Source: Chloroflexia bacterium
GTDB lineage: Bacteria > Chloroflexota > Chloroflexia > DTKN01
Direction of reading: 5' to 3'
Length of the DNA: 54,401 bases
NCBI GenBank assembly: GCA_016928715.1
Contig: JAFGKG010000106.1
Coordinates: 1 to 54,401, forward strand
A model generated the notes under the pieces. That model saw only the letters and a program-made list of their open reading frames with translations. It did not search any database and was not told the DNA's origin. Below, piece after piece: positions 34,091 through 43,057 of this stretch. The position numbers and the translations under genes are program-made. The number at the start of each line of letters is the position of its first letter. The stretch's first letter is position 1.

Positions 34091-36073
34091 CTATGGGCGC
34101 ACCTGGCTGATGTCAACCACCCGAATGCGCAGCCCCCAAGAGGGCAAGCGGTCCATCACCGGGCTGATGAAAAAGTCGGACAGCCGGTCTTGATAGCTCT
34201 GCATGATCTGCTTAACCTCGGCCATCGTCTTGCCCTGGAGGGCCTGGCGAATTTCGTCCTGGAGGGCCTTGTCGATGCGGTTGGCGATCGAAACCCGGGC
34301 CTTGGTCTGATAGGCCCAGGTACCGACGCCGCCACTCGGCGCCGAAATGGCCTGGATCGCGCCGTGCGTAAAGCCGCTGACCTCCTGACCGGCCTTCATT
34401 TGGCCCAGTTTTTGTTGGACGGCGGCTTCAATCGCCTGATCCAGGGCGCCGGGAGGGCTGGCCAGGGCGGAGGCCCGTACTTTGGCCTGCAGGGTCAGGC
34501 TGTCGGCTTCTTTCCCGATCTCTTGACTAAATGTCTCCTCGACGGTCTCGATCTTGAGGGTCCCCGAGAGTACCTCCAGTCCGCCCACCTCGGCCTGCAG
34601 TTGTTGGTAGGATTGCTGCTGCAGGTCGACCACCAACTGTTGGCGCAGTTGTTCCTGATCCTCGGCCGTGACAATGTGGCCCTGGCGCTCGGCTCCACCG
34701 CTGGTCGGCTCCTCGTTGACCACCCGCAGCAGGCCGGCCAGATCCCCCTCGATGGTGGTGATGGCCCAAACGTCCACGTTGCCGGCGCTGCCGGGCGTGT
34801 CGCAGATAATGCCCACCTGGGCCTTGCCGACGTAAGAGCCGCTGCCCCAAAAGTAGGATGCCGGCACCGAAATATCCTCGATGGTGTGAAAGCTGGCCCC
34901 ACCGCCCGTGAGGCGGGTTCCGGCGGGTACATAGATATCGTATTCGGTGAGGTTGGTCAAAATGACCGCCCCGGCGGCGGATCCCTCCGGGATCCAGCTT
35001 TCCCCGCTGGTGGGAATGGTGGACTGACCCTGCAATTCGACCTGTACAGTCTTGGCCTCGATAGTCACCCCTGTGCCCTCGGTAGACGTCCCCTCCTTGC
35101 TGGGCTCATCGGTCATCAGCACCTGGAGTGTGACATCGATCTCGCGGGCCTCTTGCTCCTTGGGCAGCAGGGTTACCACGGCCTTGGGCAGGGAGAAAAA
35201 GTACAGCCCCAGCAGGATCAGGGTAAAGGCGATCACGGCCAACAGCGACCAACCGTAATAACGACGCTTCTGGGACTGCAGCGAGCGGACATCCTCCTCG
35301 GTTCGCTCCCGGGAGCCCACCGCTGCCGCGGCGGGCTCGGCGGCCTGCCGGCCCTGGAAGCGCGAAGCGATGCTGATGACGACGTTCAGCACCGCGATAT
35401 AGATATTGCCCAGGGCGCTGACCAGCGGATCCAAGACCGAGCTCAACGGCGACTTTTTACGCGCGCGCGGTTCCCGCTCGGCCCGCGGTTCGCGGGCCGG
35501 CCGCACTTCTCGTAGGGGAGCACCCACGAACTCCTCCTCCTCTTCCTCCGGCAGCTCAAAAGTGGGGATTTCGGCGGATCGCCCCATGGCGGGCCCTAGC
35601 TCTACGTCCTCGTCCAGGGACATGCTCTCCAGGGCGTCAAAGAGGGCCAGATCCTCCTCGGAGAGACCTTCCAGGCGCGCCTCGACTTCGGCAGAGCGGG
35701 CCGGTTCCTCGGCTGCCGGGGCCACTGGGCCGACTTCTGGTTCTGGCGGGCGGGTCGAAACGACAATGCGCGGGACTTGCTCCTCGGGCGGGGCGGCCCG
35801 AGGAGCGGCCTCCGAATCGAGATGGACGACCTCGAAACGACATACCTTGGCCATGTCACAGGTCTTTTCGTCGTCCGAGTAGACGGTCAGATCAATTCCG
35901 GTAATGTCGCAGGCCTTGCGCAGCATGGTAAACCCACCGAGGGTCTGCAGGGCCTTGTTCCCTGGGGGCACAATCAGGCTGATTTTCTGCGCCCCGGTGG
36001 TGCGGACTTTTTCCAGGATGGTTTCGGTATCGTCTCCCGGCGAGAGCATTACGGTTACGGAATCTTCGGACAT
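34091..36073 (-). CDS. Baseplate J/gp47-like membrane protein
   Basis: Start at 36073 (MSEDSVTV) is chosen for its AAGGAGG ribosome site; the longer reading from 36259 runs into alaS. The 660 residues contain an N-terminal globular domain (about 1-85), an acidic low-complexity region (about 90-220), a basic stretch, one transmembrane helix (about 271-292), and an extracytoplasmic region with the baseplate J-like domain (TEYDIYVPAGTRL, TPGSAGNVDVWAI, coiled QQLVVDLQQQ). Such proteins are common in non-phage settings in Chloroflexota and Firmicutes; their role is unknown. There are no phage genes around it. Confidence 0.8.
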   Translation of the reverse strand: MSEDSVTVMLSPGDDTETILEKVRTTGAQKISLIVPPGNKALQTLGGFTMLRKACDITGIDLTVYSDDEKTCDMAKVCRFEVVHLDSEAAPRAAPPEEQVPRIVVSTRPPEPEVGPVAPAAEEPARSAEVEARLEGLSEEDLALFDALESMSLDEDVELGPAMGRSAEIPTFELPEEEEEEFVGAPLREVRPAREPRAEREPRARKKSPLSSVLDPLVSALGNIYIAVLNVVISIASRFQGRQAAEPAAAAVGSRERTEEDVRSLQSQKRRYYGWSLLAVIAFTLILLGLYFFSLPKAVVTLLPKEQEAREIDVTLQVLMTDEPSKEGTSTEGTGVTIEAKTVQVELQGQSTIPTSGESWIPEGSAAGAVILTNLTEYDIYVPAGTRLTGGGASFHTIEDISVPASYFWGSGSYVGKAQVGIICDTPGSAGNVDVWAITTIEGDLAGLLRVVNEEPTSGGAERQGHIVTAEDQEQLRQQLVVDLQQQSYQQLQAEVGGLEVLSGTLKIETVEETFSQEIGKEADSLTLQAKVRASALASPPGALDQAIEAAVQQKLGQMKAGQEVSGFTHGAIQAISAPSGGVGTWAYQTKARVSIANRIDKALQDEIRQALQGKTMAEVKQIMQSYQDRLSDFFISPVMDRLPSWGLRIRVVDISQVRP

Positions 36074-36137
36074 GGAAAACCTCCTTGTTCTGACCGCTGG
36101 CATCTTTTCCAAAGCCGCGTCGGCTGCGAGGCCGGTT

Positions 36138-38813
36138 CTAAGATAGAGCGGCCTGTTGTTCCCGCACAATGTCGGCAAGTTTTGCCAAAGCCGATTCGAG
36201 GCGCTCCGGGGAGCCTCCGCCCCCCTGGGCCATGGCCGGCCGGCCCCCGCCCCCTCCACCTAGGATGGCAGAGAGCTGCTGCAGGATGCGTCCGGCGTGG
36301 TAGCCCCGGGAGACTAACTCGTGACCCACCATGACCACCAGCCTTGGTTGACCGTCGATGACGCTGGCCAGGACCAGGATGGCCTGGCCTAATTTGTTCT
36401 GTAGGGTGTCCCCAACCTCGCGCAGGCGGGCCACGTCGGGGAGATCCAGCCGGGCGCCCAGGACAGGGACCCCGTCGATCTTTTGGACCTGCGTCAACAG
36501 TGCGGACAACTGGGTCTGACCTAATTTCCGCTCCAGGTCCACGATGTGACGCTCTCGCTCCTTCAATTCTTCCTGCAGGCTCTGCAGGCGCTCCGGCAGG
36601 AGTTTGGGGGCGACGCCGAGCAATTCGGCCAGCCCCTCCACTTGCTGCCGCTGCTGGCGGGCCCAGCGGACGGCCGGCCGGCCGGTGACGGCCTCTATGC
36701 GGCGCAGGCCGGCCCCAATGCTGCTCTCACTGCGGATGAAAAAGGCGCCGATGTCGCCGGTCCGGCTCACGTGGGTGCCCCCACACAGCTCGCGCGTATA
36801 ATAATCCTCCGCATCTTGCTCCACGCTGATCATGCGGACGGTCTCGCTGTATTTTTCTCCAAATAGGGCGATGGCTCCACGCTGTAGGGCCTGTTCCTTG
36901 GCCAGCACTCGCGAAACGACCGGCAAGTTTTGGCGAATGGACGCGTTGACCAATCGCTCGATCTCGGCCAGCTCGTCCGCTTTTGTCGCCCGCAGGTGGG
37001 AAAAGTCAAAGCGCAAATAGTCCGGGGCGACCAGGGAGCCGGATTGGACGACGTGCTCGCCCAACACCCGGCGCAGGGCCCGGTGCAGCAGGTGCGTTGC
37101 CGTGTGGTTGCGGGCGATGTCGGCCCGGCGTTCCTCGTCTACCTCGGCCCGCACGGTCTCGCCCTGTTCCAGGTAGCCCTCCTCCACGCGGCCTGCGTGC
37201 ACCGTCAGGCCGGGGATGGGCTGAAAGACCTGCTCTACGGCAAAGCGGCCGTGCTCGCCGACCAGAAAGCCGGTGTCGGCCACCTGGCCGCCGGACTCGG
37301 CGTAAAAGGGCGTGCGCTCCAGGACGACCTCGATCTGCTCGCCGGCCGAGGCCCGCCGGACCGCTTCCCCCTCGCAGAGCAGCAGCCGCAGGGGGCTGGT
37401 GTCCCGTGAGGTCTCGTAGCCGCTAAAGGTCGTGGGCGGGAGCTGCAGATCGCGATAGTACTCGGCGGCCGCCAGCGCCTCGCTGCCCAGATCCTCCCCC
37501 CGGCTGGTCGCCTGGTGGCGGGCCTGGGCGGCCAGGAATCCTGGCTCGTCTACCTCAAAGCCGCGCTGCTGGGCGATCAGGCGGGTCAGATCCACCGGGT
37601 AGCCATAGGTGGCGTAGAGGTCAAAGGCCTCTTCCCCCGGGAGGGTCTGATCGGGCAGGTCCTGCAGCAGCGTCTCCAGGCGGACGAGGCCGGCCTCGAG
37701 GGTATGGCTAAAGCGCTCTGCCTCGTCGGCAATGACCTCCAGCACAAAGTCCTGCTTTTCCAGCAGGTGGGGATAGGCCGGGCCCAGGATGGCGATCGCC
37801 TGGCGGGCCGGCTCGACCAGGAAGGGCCCTGCAAAGCCCAACAGGCGCCCCTGGTAGATGGCCCGGCGCAGGATGCGGCGCAGAATCGAGTTGCGCCCGA
37901 CATTGCCCGGCAGCACCCCGTCGGCGATCACATTGACCGCCGCCCGGCTGTGGTCGGCCACCGCCCGGTAGGGCGCGATCAGGCGGGCCCGATCCTCGTC
38001 ACTGTGGCCCAGCATGTGCTGCAGGCGCTGCATAATGGGCATAAAGAGGTCGGTCTCGTAATTGGTGGCCACGCCCTGCATGATGGACAGGATGCGTTCA
38101 AAGCCGGCCCCGGTATCCACGCTGGGCTTGGGCAGCGGCACGACGCTGCCGTCCGGGCGCAGCTCGAACTGCATAAAGACCAGGTTCCACAGCTCGATCC
38201 AGCGCCCGCACTCGCAACTGGGATCGCAGTCCGCATCCGCATGCCGCAGGCAGTGCCCGCTCTGGTCGTAATGGATCTCGGAGCAGGGGCCGGCCGGCCC
38301 CACCTCGGCCATCTGCCAAAAGTTGTCCTTGCGGCCCAGCCGGGCGACCCGTTCCGGAGGAAATCCGGTGATCTCGCTCCAGAGGCGGGCGGCCTCGTCG
38401 TCGGGGGCGAACTCGTCGTCGCCGGCAAAGACGGTGGGCCGCAGGCGCTCTCGGGGCAGCCCGAGTACGCCCTCAAAGAATTCCCAGGCGTAGGCGATGG
38501 CTTTTTCCTTAAAGTAGTCGCCAAAGGAAAAGTTGCCCATCATTTCGAAAAAGGTGTGATGGCGTGGGGAAGGCCCCACCTCCTCCAGGTCGTTGTGCTT
38601 GCCGGAAACCCGCAGGCAGCGCTGCATCGAGGTGGCCCGGGAGTAGGGCCGCTGCTCCAGGCCCAAAAAGGCGTCCTTGAACTGGTTCATGCCGGCATTG
38701 GTGAACAGCAGGGAGGGATCCTGCCCCGGGACCAGGGAGGAACTGGGCACAATGGTATGCCCGTATTGGGCAAAGAAATCGAGAAAAGCCCGCCGTAATT
38801 CGTGGCTGTCCAT
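36138..38813 (-). CDS. alaS: Alanyl-tRNA synthetase
   Basis: Start at 38813 (MDSHELRRAF) has GGGAGAA at suitable distance; in-frame ATG 38819 and a TTG lie just upstream. The 891 residues show the class II catalytic core (FTNAGMNQFKD, RHHTFFEMMGNFSFGDYFK motif 2, DTGAGFERI motif 3), the tRNA-recognition region, the editing domain with zinc ligands HTATH and CGGTH, and the C-terminal C-Ala domain (GGGGGGRPAMAQGGG). It charges tRNA-Ala and clears mischarged Ser/Gly. A perfect consensus promoter lies upstream. Confidence 0.97.
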   Translation of the reverse strand: MDSHELRRAFLDFFAQYGHTIVPSSSLVPGQDPSLLFTNAGMNQFKDAFLGLEQRPYSRATSMQRCLRVSGKHNDLEEVGPSPRHHTFFEMMGNFSFGDYFKEKAIAYAWEFFEGVLGLPRERLRPTVFAGDDEFAPDDEAARLWSEITGFPPERVARLGRKDNFWQMAEVGPAGPCSEIHYDQSGHCLRHADADCDPSCECGRWIELWNLVFMQFELRPDGSVVPLPKPSVDTGAGFERILSIMQGVATNYETDLFMPIMQRLQHMLGHSDEDRARLIAPYRAVADHSRAAVNVIADGVLPGNVGRNSILRRILRRAIYQGRLLGFAGPFLVEPARQAIAILGPAYPHLLEKQDFVLEVIADEAERFSHTLEAGLVRLETLLQDLPDQTLPGEEAFDLYATYGYPVDLTRLIAQQRGFEVDEPGFLAAQARHQATSRGEDLGSEALAAAEYYRDLQLPPTTFSGYETSRDTSPLRLLLCEGEAVRRASAGEQIEVVLERTPFYAESGGQVADTGFLVGEHGRFAVEQVFQPIPGLTVHAGRVEEGYLEQGETVRAEVDEERRADIARNHTATHLLHRALRRVLGEHVVQSGSLVAPDYLRFDFSHLRATKADELAEIERLVNASIRQNLPVVSRVLAKEQALQRGAIALFGEKYSETVRMISVEQDAEDYYTRELCGGTHVSRTGDIGAFFIRSESSIGAGLRRIEAVTGRPAVRWARQQRQQVEGLAELLGVAPKLLPERLQSLQEELKERERHIVDLERKLGQTQLSALLTQVQKIDGVPVLGARLDLPDVARLREVGDTLQNKLGQAILVLASVIDGQPRLVVMVGHELVSRGYHAGRILQQLSAILGGGGGGRPAMAQGGGGSPERLESALAKLADIVREQQAALS

Positions 38814-38842
38814 TAACATTTCTCCCAAGTTTGTTGCTTTCT

Positions 38843-38871
38843 ATTATAATACACAAGATAACGCTTGTCAA
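38843..38871 (-). promoter_or_regulatory. Consensus promoter of alaS
   Basis: On the minus strand TTGACA (38866-38871) and TATAAT (38843-38848), both perfect, are 17 bases apart, about 30 bases upstream of the alaS start. Confidence 0.85.
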
Positions 38872-38889
38872 TGCGACATTTAGCGGCAT

Positions 38890-38918
38890 TTGCCTTTTGC
38901 GCCCGCCCAGGCTATAAT
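38890..38918 (+). promoter_or_regulatory. Promoter of the amidohydrolase-CYTH gene
   Basis: TTGCCT (38890-38895) and TATAAT (38913-38918) are 17 bases apart. The leader to ATG 39111 is about 185 bases; it contains AGCC-AAAACC-TGGCT and no element I recognise. Confidence 0.7.
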
Positions 38919-39110
38919 GCAATAACAGCCAAAACCTGGCTACTCAGCCCTTGCGCCAAACAGCAGTTTTAGGGTCAACTTTTGCCAGGGAATCGCCGCT
39001 GTTCTTAAACTTGCATTTCCTTGCGATCTTGAGTCTTTGCGGTGAGTAGAACTAACGCCGAAACTGAGGGGGGCAAGTTATTTAGGAACGACTACTGAGG
39101 AGGTGTTGGT

Positions 39111-41087
39111 ATGGCCCAAAAGAGCGAGTCGATCGAGCTTTTGCTCAGTGGTGGTATCGTGGTGACGATGGACGCCCAGCGGCGTACCTTTGAACCGGGC
39201 GCGCTGGCCATTGACCAGGGCCGCATTGTGGCGGTGGGGCCGGCCAAGGATCTGGGGCAGCGCTTCCAGGCCCTGGAGACGCTGGACTGCAGCGGTATGG
39301 CGGTCATCCCCGGCCTGATCAACGGCCATACCCACGCTCCGATGAGCCTGCTGCGCGGCCTGCGCGATGACCTGCAGTTGGATGTCTGGCTCTTTGGTTA
39401 TATCCTGCCTGTGGAGACGCGCTTTGTCGACGAGGACTTTTGCCGCCTGGGCACCCTGCTGTCCTGCGCCGAGATGATCCGCGGCGGCACGACCACCTTT
39501 GCCGATATGTACTACTATGAGGACGCCATCGCCTCCGTGGTGGACCAGGTGGGCCTGCGCGCCGTCTGCGCCGAGACGATCATGCGGCTGCCCACGCCGG
39601 ATGCCCAGAACTGCGACGAAAGCCTGGCCTATACGCGCAGCTTTATCGAACGCTGGCGCGATCATCCCCGCGTCATCCCCGCCCTGGGCCCCCACGCCCC
39701 CTATACCGTAACGACCGAGATCCTGTCCGAGGTGCAGCAGATCGCCCAACAATACCAGGTGCCCATCCTGATCCACCTGGCCGAAACAGCGCACGAGGTG
39801 GAGGAAAGCCTGGAGGGACTGGGCCTGTCCCCCACGAGCTGGCTGCACGCGCAGGAATTCTTTGAGGGCGCCGCCGTCACCGCGGCGCACTGCGTCCACG
39901 TGGACGAGGGGGACATTGCCATCCTGCAGCGCAAGGGCGTCGGTATCGTCTCGAACCCTACCAGCAATCTCAAACTGGCCAGCGGCATCCCCCCCTACCC
40001 AGCCCTGATCGAGGCCGGCCTGCGGGTGGGCCTGGGCACGGACGGCTGCGCCAGCAACAACGACCTCAACATGTTCGAAGAGATGCGCCTGGCCGCTTTC
40101 CTGGCCAAGGCCGAAAGCGGCGACCCCACCTGCCTGCCGGCCCAAAAGGCCCTGGCTATGGCCACCATCGAGGGCGCCCAGGCCCTGCACCTGGAGGCCC
40201 GCATCGGCTCGCTGGAGGCGGGCAAGCGCGCCGACGTGGTCGTGGTCGACCTGCGCCAGCCCCATCACGTGCCCCGCTACCGCATCGCCGAGGACAATGT
40301 CTACTCCCAGTTGGTCTATACCTGCGGGGCGGCGGACGTCTATCACGTCATGGTGGAGGGGCGCCTGCTCCTGCGGGAACAAAACTTTACCAGCCTGGAC
40401 GTCGCCCAGATCAGCGCCGAGGCCCAGCGCATGGCCGATCGGATCGGCAGCTTTGTGATGGAGCGCGAGGTCAACCTGCTGGACAAGATCCTGGCTATCG
40501 GCGGCATCGAACAACAAGAGACCTTTGAGGTCCAGGTCAAGGCCCGCGTACCCGATTTTGTCACCCTGGAGCAACTGCTGGTCTTGCCCCAGATCAGCCA
40601 CCGCCGCCGCAGCGAGCGCATCCAGTACGATACCTATTTCTTTTTCCAGGACGAGCGCCAGGGCCGCATACGCTATCGCGAGGACAATGTGCTCGACGAA
40701 AGGGGGCACACCCATCCTTCCTACAACCTCACCCTGATCCTGCCGGCCTACCGCGAGGAGTATCCCAACGCGGCCATCCTCTCGCGATCCCGTTTCACGG
40801 CCACCGCCGACCGCTCCCTGCGTTTCTACCGCGAATACTTTCAGCCCGACCAGGTGCAGGAGGTGGAAAAACACCGCGAACGGGTGCACATCAGCTACGA
40901 AGGCCAGCATTTTGCCCTCAATATGGACACGCTCAAAGTGCCGCAGCCGGGACACTTTTTAGAGATCAAGAGCCGCACCTGGTCCCGTTCCGATGCCGAG
41001 AACAAGGTGCGCCTGATCGGCGAATTGCTCGCGCTGTTCAATATTGCCCCCGACGACCTGGTCAAGGGCGAATACGTCGAATTCTAG
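39111..41087 (+). CDS. Amidohydrolase (TRZ/ATZ, SAH-deaminase-like) fused to a CYTH-type domain
   Basis: The 658-residue protein has two parts. Residues 1 to about 445 are a metal-dependent amidohydrolase: NGHTHAPMSLLRG (HxH), HLAETAHE, HCVHVDEGD and GTDGCASNNDL supply the metal ligands, in the subgroup that deaminates S-adenosylhomocysteine, methylthioadenosine or related bases. From about 460 a CYTH-like domain follows, with the N-terminal FEVQVKARV (ExExK-like, Gln for the second Glu), RIRYRED, and FLEIKSRTWSRSDAENKV. CYTH enzymes act on triphosphates or make cyclic AMP. Joining a nucleoside-type deaminase to a triphosphate-binding fold suggests a nucleotide-related pathway; the substrate is unknown. 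Confidence 0.85.
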   Translation: MAQKSESIELLLSGGIVVTMDAQRRTFEPGALAIDQGRIVAVGPAKDLGQRFQALETLDCSGMAVIPGLINGHTHAPMSLLRGLRDDLQLDVWLFGYILPVETRFVDEDFCRLGTLLSCAEMIRGGTTTFADMYYYEDAIASVVDQVGLRAVCAETIMRLPTPDAQNCDESLAYTRSFIERWRDHPRVIPALGPHAPYTVTTEILSEVQQIAQQYQVPILIHLAETAHEVEESLEGLGLSPTSWLHAQEFFEGAAVTAAHCVHVDEGDIAILQRKGVGIVSNPTSNLKLASGIPPYPALIEAGLRVGLGTDGCASNNDLNMFEEMRLAAFLAKAESGDPTCLPAQKALAMATIEGAQALHLEARIGSLEAGKRADVVVVDLRQPHHVPRYRIAEDNVYSQLVYTCGAADVYHVMVEGRLLLREQNFTSLDVAQISAEAQRMADRIGSFVMEREVNLLDKILAIGGIEQQETFEVQVKARVPDFVTLEQLLVLPQISHRRRSERIQYDTYFFFQDERQGRIRYREDNVLDERGHTHPSYNLTLILPAYREEYPNAAILSRSRFTATADRSLRFYREYFQPDQVQEVEKHRERVHISYEGQHFALNMDTLKVPQPGHFLEIKSRTWSRSDAENKVRLIGELLALFNIAPDDLVKGEYVEF

Positions 41088-41098
41088 GGGCGGTCTGC

Positions 41099-42358
41099 AT
41101 GCGCATCCTACTGCCCAGCGACGTCTTTCCGCCCCGCTGCGGCGGGGCCGGCTGGAGTTCCTACCACCTGGCGCGGGCCCTGCGCGGGCGGGGCCACCAG
41201 GTGCTGGTGGTGGTCCCGGTGGAGGGGCAGCGCGGTCGCTCGCGGCGCAGCTTGGACGGGCTGCCCGTACTGGAATGGGGCTACCGCGCCCCCGCTCTGC
41301 CCTTTGTGCGCAACCTGTTTCGCAACGAGCTGCTCTGGCCGCGCTTGGCCCGCTCCCTGCTCGAACTGGCCCGCTCCGAGCATTACGAGATCCTCCACGC
41401 CCAACACAGCCTGACCATCCCGGCGGCGGTCCTCGCCGGCCGGCGCCTGTCTATCCCGGTGGTGGCCACGGTGCGGGACTATTGGCCGCTCTGCTACCGC
41501 GCCACCCTGCTGTCCGACGACGGCCGGCCCTGCCAGCGCTGCGACCTGGCCGCGGCCCTGCGCTGCCTGGGCCGGGGCCCGCTGTCGGCCCTGCTGCTCC
41601 CCCTCTACCCCTATGTCCGCGCCAACCTGCGCCGCAAGGCCCGCTCCCTGGCCCGCGCCGACGCCGTGGTCGCCGTCAGCCAGTACCTGGCCGGCCGGCT
41701 GGCCGATGTCGTCCCCCCGCCGCGCCTGCACGCGCTGCCCAACCTGGTCGACCTGGAGGAAATAGATCGTATCGTCGCTGCCGAACCCGAGACCCCGCTG
41801 GACGGCCCCTTTATGCTGTTCGTGGGCAAGCTCGAGTCCAACAAGGGTCCCCGCGAATTGGTCGCGGCCCTGGGGCAACTGGCCGCCCAATTGCCCCCGG
41901 AACGGCGCATCCCGCTGCTGCTGGCCGGTTCGGGCCGCCTGCAGCCCTGGATCGAGGCGGAACTCGCTGCCCTGGGCTGGCCGGCCCGCTTTTTGCGCTG
42001 GGCCGGCCACGACGAGGTGCTGCGCCTGCTGGCCCGCGCCGAACTGCTGCTCTTTCCCTCCCGTTGGCAGGAACCGCTCAGTCGCGTCCTGCTGGAGGCC
42101 TGCGCCTGCGGTGCCCCGATCCTGGCCATGGCCACCGGTGGCACCCCCGAGATCGTCCAGGATGGCCTCAACGGCGCCCTGGTTCCACCCCAGGAGGCGG
42201 CCTTTGCCCGGCGCCTGGGCGAGCTGCTGCAGGATCCCGAACAGCGGCGCCGGCTGGGCCGGGGCGCCCGCCGCACGGCCGAGGAACGCTACGCCGCCCC
42301 GGTGGTGGCGGCCCGGGTGGAGGCCTTGTACCAAAGCCTGGTCGAGCCCGGCCCTTGA
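41099..42358 (+). CDS. Glycosyltransferase family 4-like protein
   Basis: The 419-residue GT-B fold enzyme has the N-terminal acceptor domain opening with CGGAGWSSYHLARAL and HQVLVVVPV, a middle linker, and the donor domain with LFVGKLESNKGP, AGSGRL and the family E-x7-E region SRWQEPLSRVLLEACACGAPI..TGGTPEIV. It should transfer a sugar from a nucleotide donor to a surface polymer or lipid. It starts 11 bases after the amidohydrolase gene. A CPKC-like cysteine pair (CQRC, about 146-149) lies in the linker. Confidence 0.9.
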   Translation: MRILLPSDVFPPRCGGAGWSSYHLARALRGRGHQVLVVVPVEGQRGRSRRSLDGLPVLEWGYRAPALPFVRNLFRNELLWPRLARSLLELARSEHYEILHAQHSLTIPAAVLAGRRLSIPVVATVRDYWPLCYRATLLSDDGRPCQRCDLAAALRCLGRGPLSALLLPLYPYVRANLRRKARSLARADAVVAVSQYLAGRLADVVPPPRLHALPNLVDLEEIDRIVAAEPETPLDGPFMLFVGKLESNKGPRELVAALGQLAAQLPPERRIPLLLAGSGRLQPWIEAELAALGWPARFLRWAGHDEVLRLLARAELLLFPSRWQEPLSRVLLEACACGAPILAMATGGTPEIVQDGLNGALVPPQEAAFARRLGELLQDPEQRRRLGRGARRTAEERYAAPVVAARVEALYQSLVEPGP

Positions 42359-42383
42359 CTTTTGCCGCATTTTTTACTATACT
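42355..42383 (+). promoter_or_regulatory. Promoter of the ComEA-like gene
   Basis: TTGACT (42355-42360) overlaps the glycosyltransferase stop; TATACT (42378-42383) follows after 17 bases. Confidence 0.75.
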
Positions 42384-42427
42384 ATTGCTATAGGTGGGAA
42401 GCAGCTCGTACAATCCGGGAGGGGGAT

Positions 42428-43057
42428 ATGGCCCAGCTTTTGCGTTACCGCTGGCCGATTACGATCGGCCTGATCCTCTTGGCCGCCCTGGGCGGCTATT
42501 GGCTCTGCTGGCCGGCGGCGCCCGTCTACCCTACGCCCCTGGCCGCGATCCTGGTCTATACCCCCACCGCACCGCCCAGCCCCACGCCCGCCCCGTCGGC
42601 CACGCCGGCCCCCCTGTTCGTCTATGTCAGCGGGGCCGTGCTGCGGCCGGGGGTCTATGCCCTGCCGGCCGGCGCCCGCGTGGTCGATGCGCTGGAGGCC
42701 GCCGGCGGCCCGACGACGGAGGCCGACCTGGTCTACCTCAACCTGGCCCGCCGGGTGCGGGACGAGGAGCAGATCCACGTGCCCCGCCGGGGCGAGCCCA
42801 CGCCCAACCTGCCCCCCCCGCCGCCGGCGGCCGGGGCCTCCGTCCCCCCGGAGCAGCCGGCCAAGGTCAACATCAACACCGCCGGCCTCGCCGAGCTGGA
42901 CGGCCTGCCCGGCATCGGGCCGAGCTATGCCCAGCGCATCATCGACTACCGCAGCAGCCACGGCCCCTTTCAAACGATCGAGGAAATACAAAACGTGCCC
43001 GGCATCGGGCCGAGCACGTTTGCCCGCATTCAGTCCCTGATCACCGTGGGGCCCTAA
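42428..43057 (+). CDS. comEA: ComEA-like DNA-binding protein (SLBB and helix-hairpin-helix)
   Basis: The 209-residue protein has a signal-anchor helix (about 10-32), a Pro-rich stretch, an SLBB domain (about 60-120: FVYVSGAVLRPGVYALPAGARVVDALEAAGG), another Pro-rich linker, and two helix-hairpin-helix motifs (KVNINTAGLAELDGLPGIGPSYAQRII and IQNVPGIGPSTF). ComEA binds incoming DNA outside the membrane in natural transformation. No comEC follows here. ATG 42428 is preferred for its GGGAGGGGG ribosome site. The stop overlaps the converging GTPase stop. Confidence 0.9.
   Translation: MAQLLRYRWPITIGLILLAALGGYWLCWPAAPVYPTPLAAILVYTPTAPPSPTPAPSATPAPLFVYVSGAVLRPGVYALPAGARVVDALEAAGGPTTEADLVYLNLARRVRDEEQIHVPRRGEPTPNLPPPPPAAGASVPPEQPAKVNINTAGLAELDGLPGIGPSYAQRIIDYRSSHGPFQTIEEIQNVPGIGPSTFARIQSLITVGP

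Noticed and set aside
34091-36073. Prophage region
   Set aside because: Only a J-like domain is seen, in a membrane protein among housekeeping genes; no integrase, terminase, capsid or tail genes are present.
34091-36259. Longer start of the baseplate-J-like protein at 36259
   Set aside because: It would overlap alaS by more than 100 bases; the start at 36073 has AAGGAGG.
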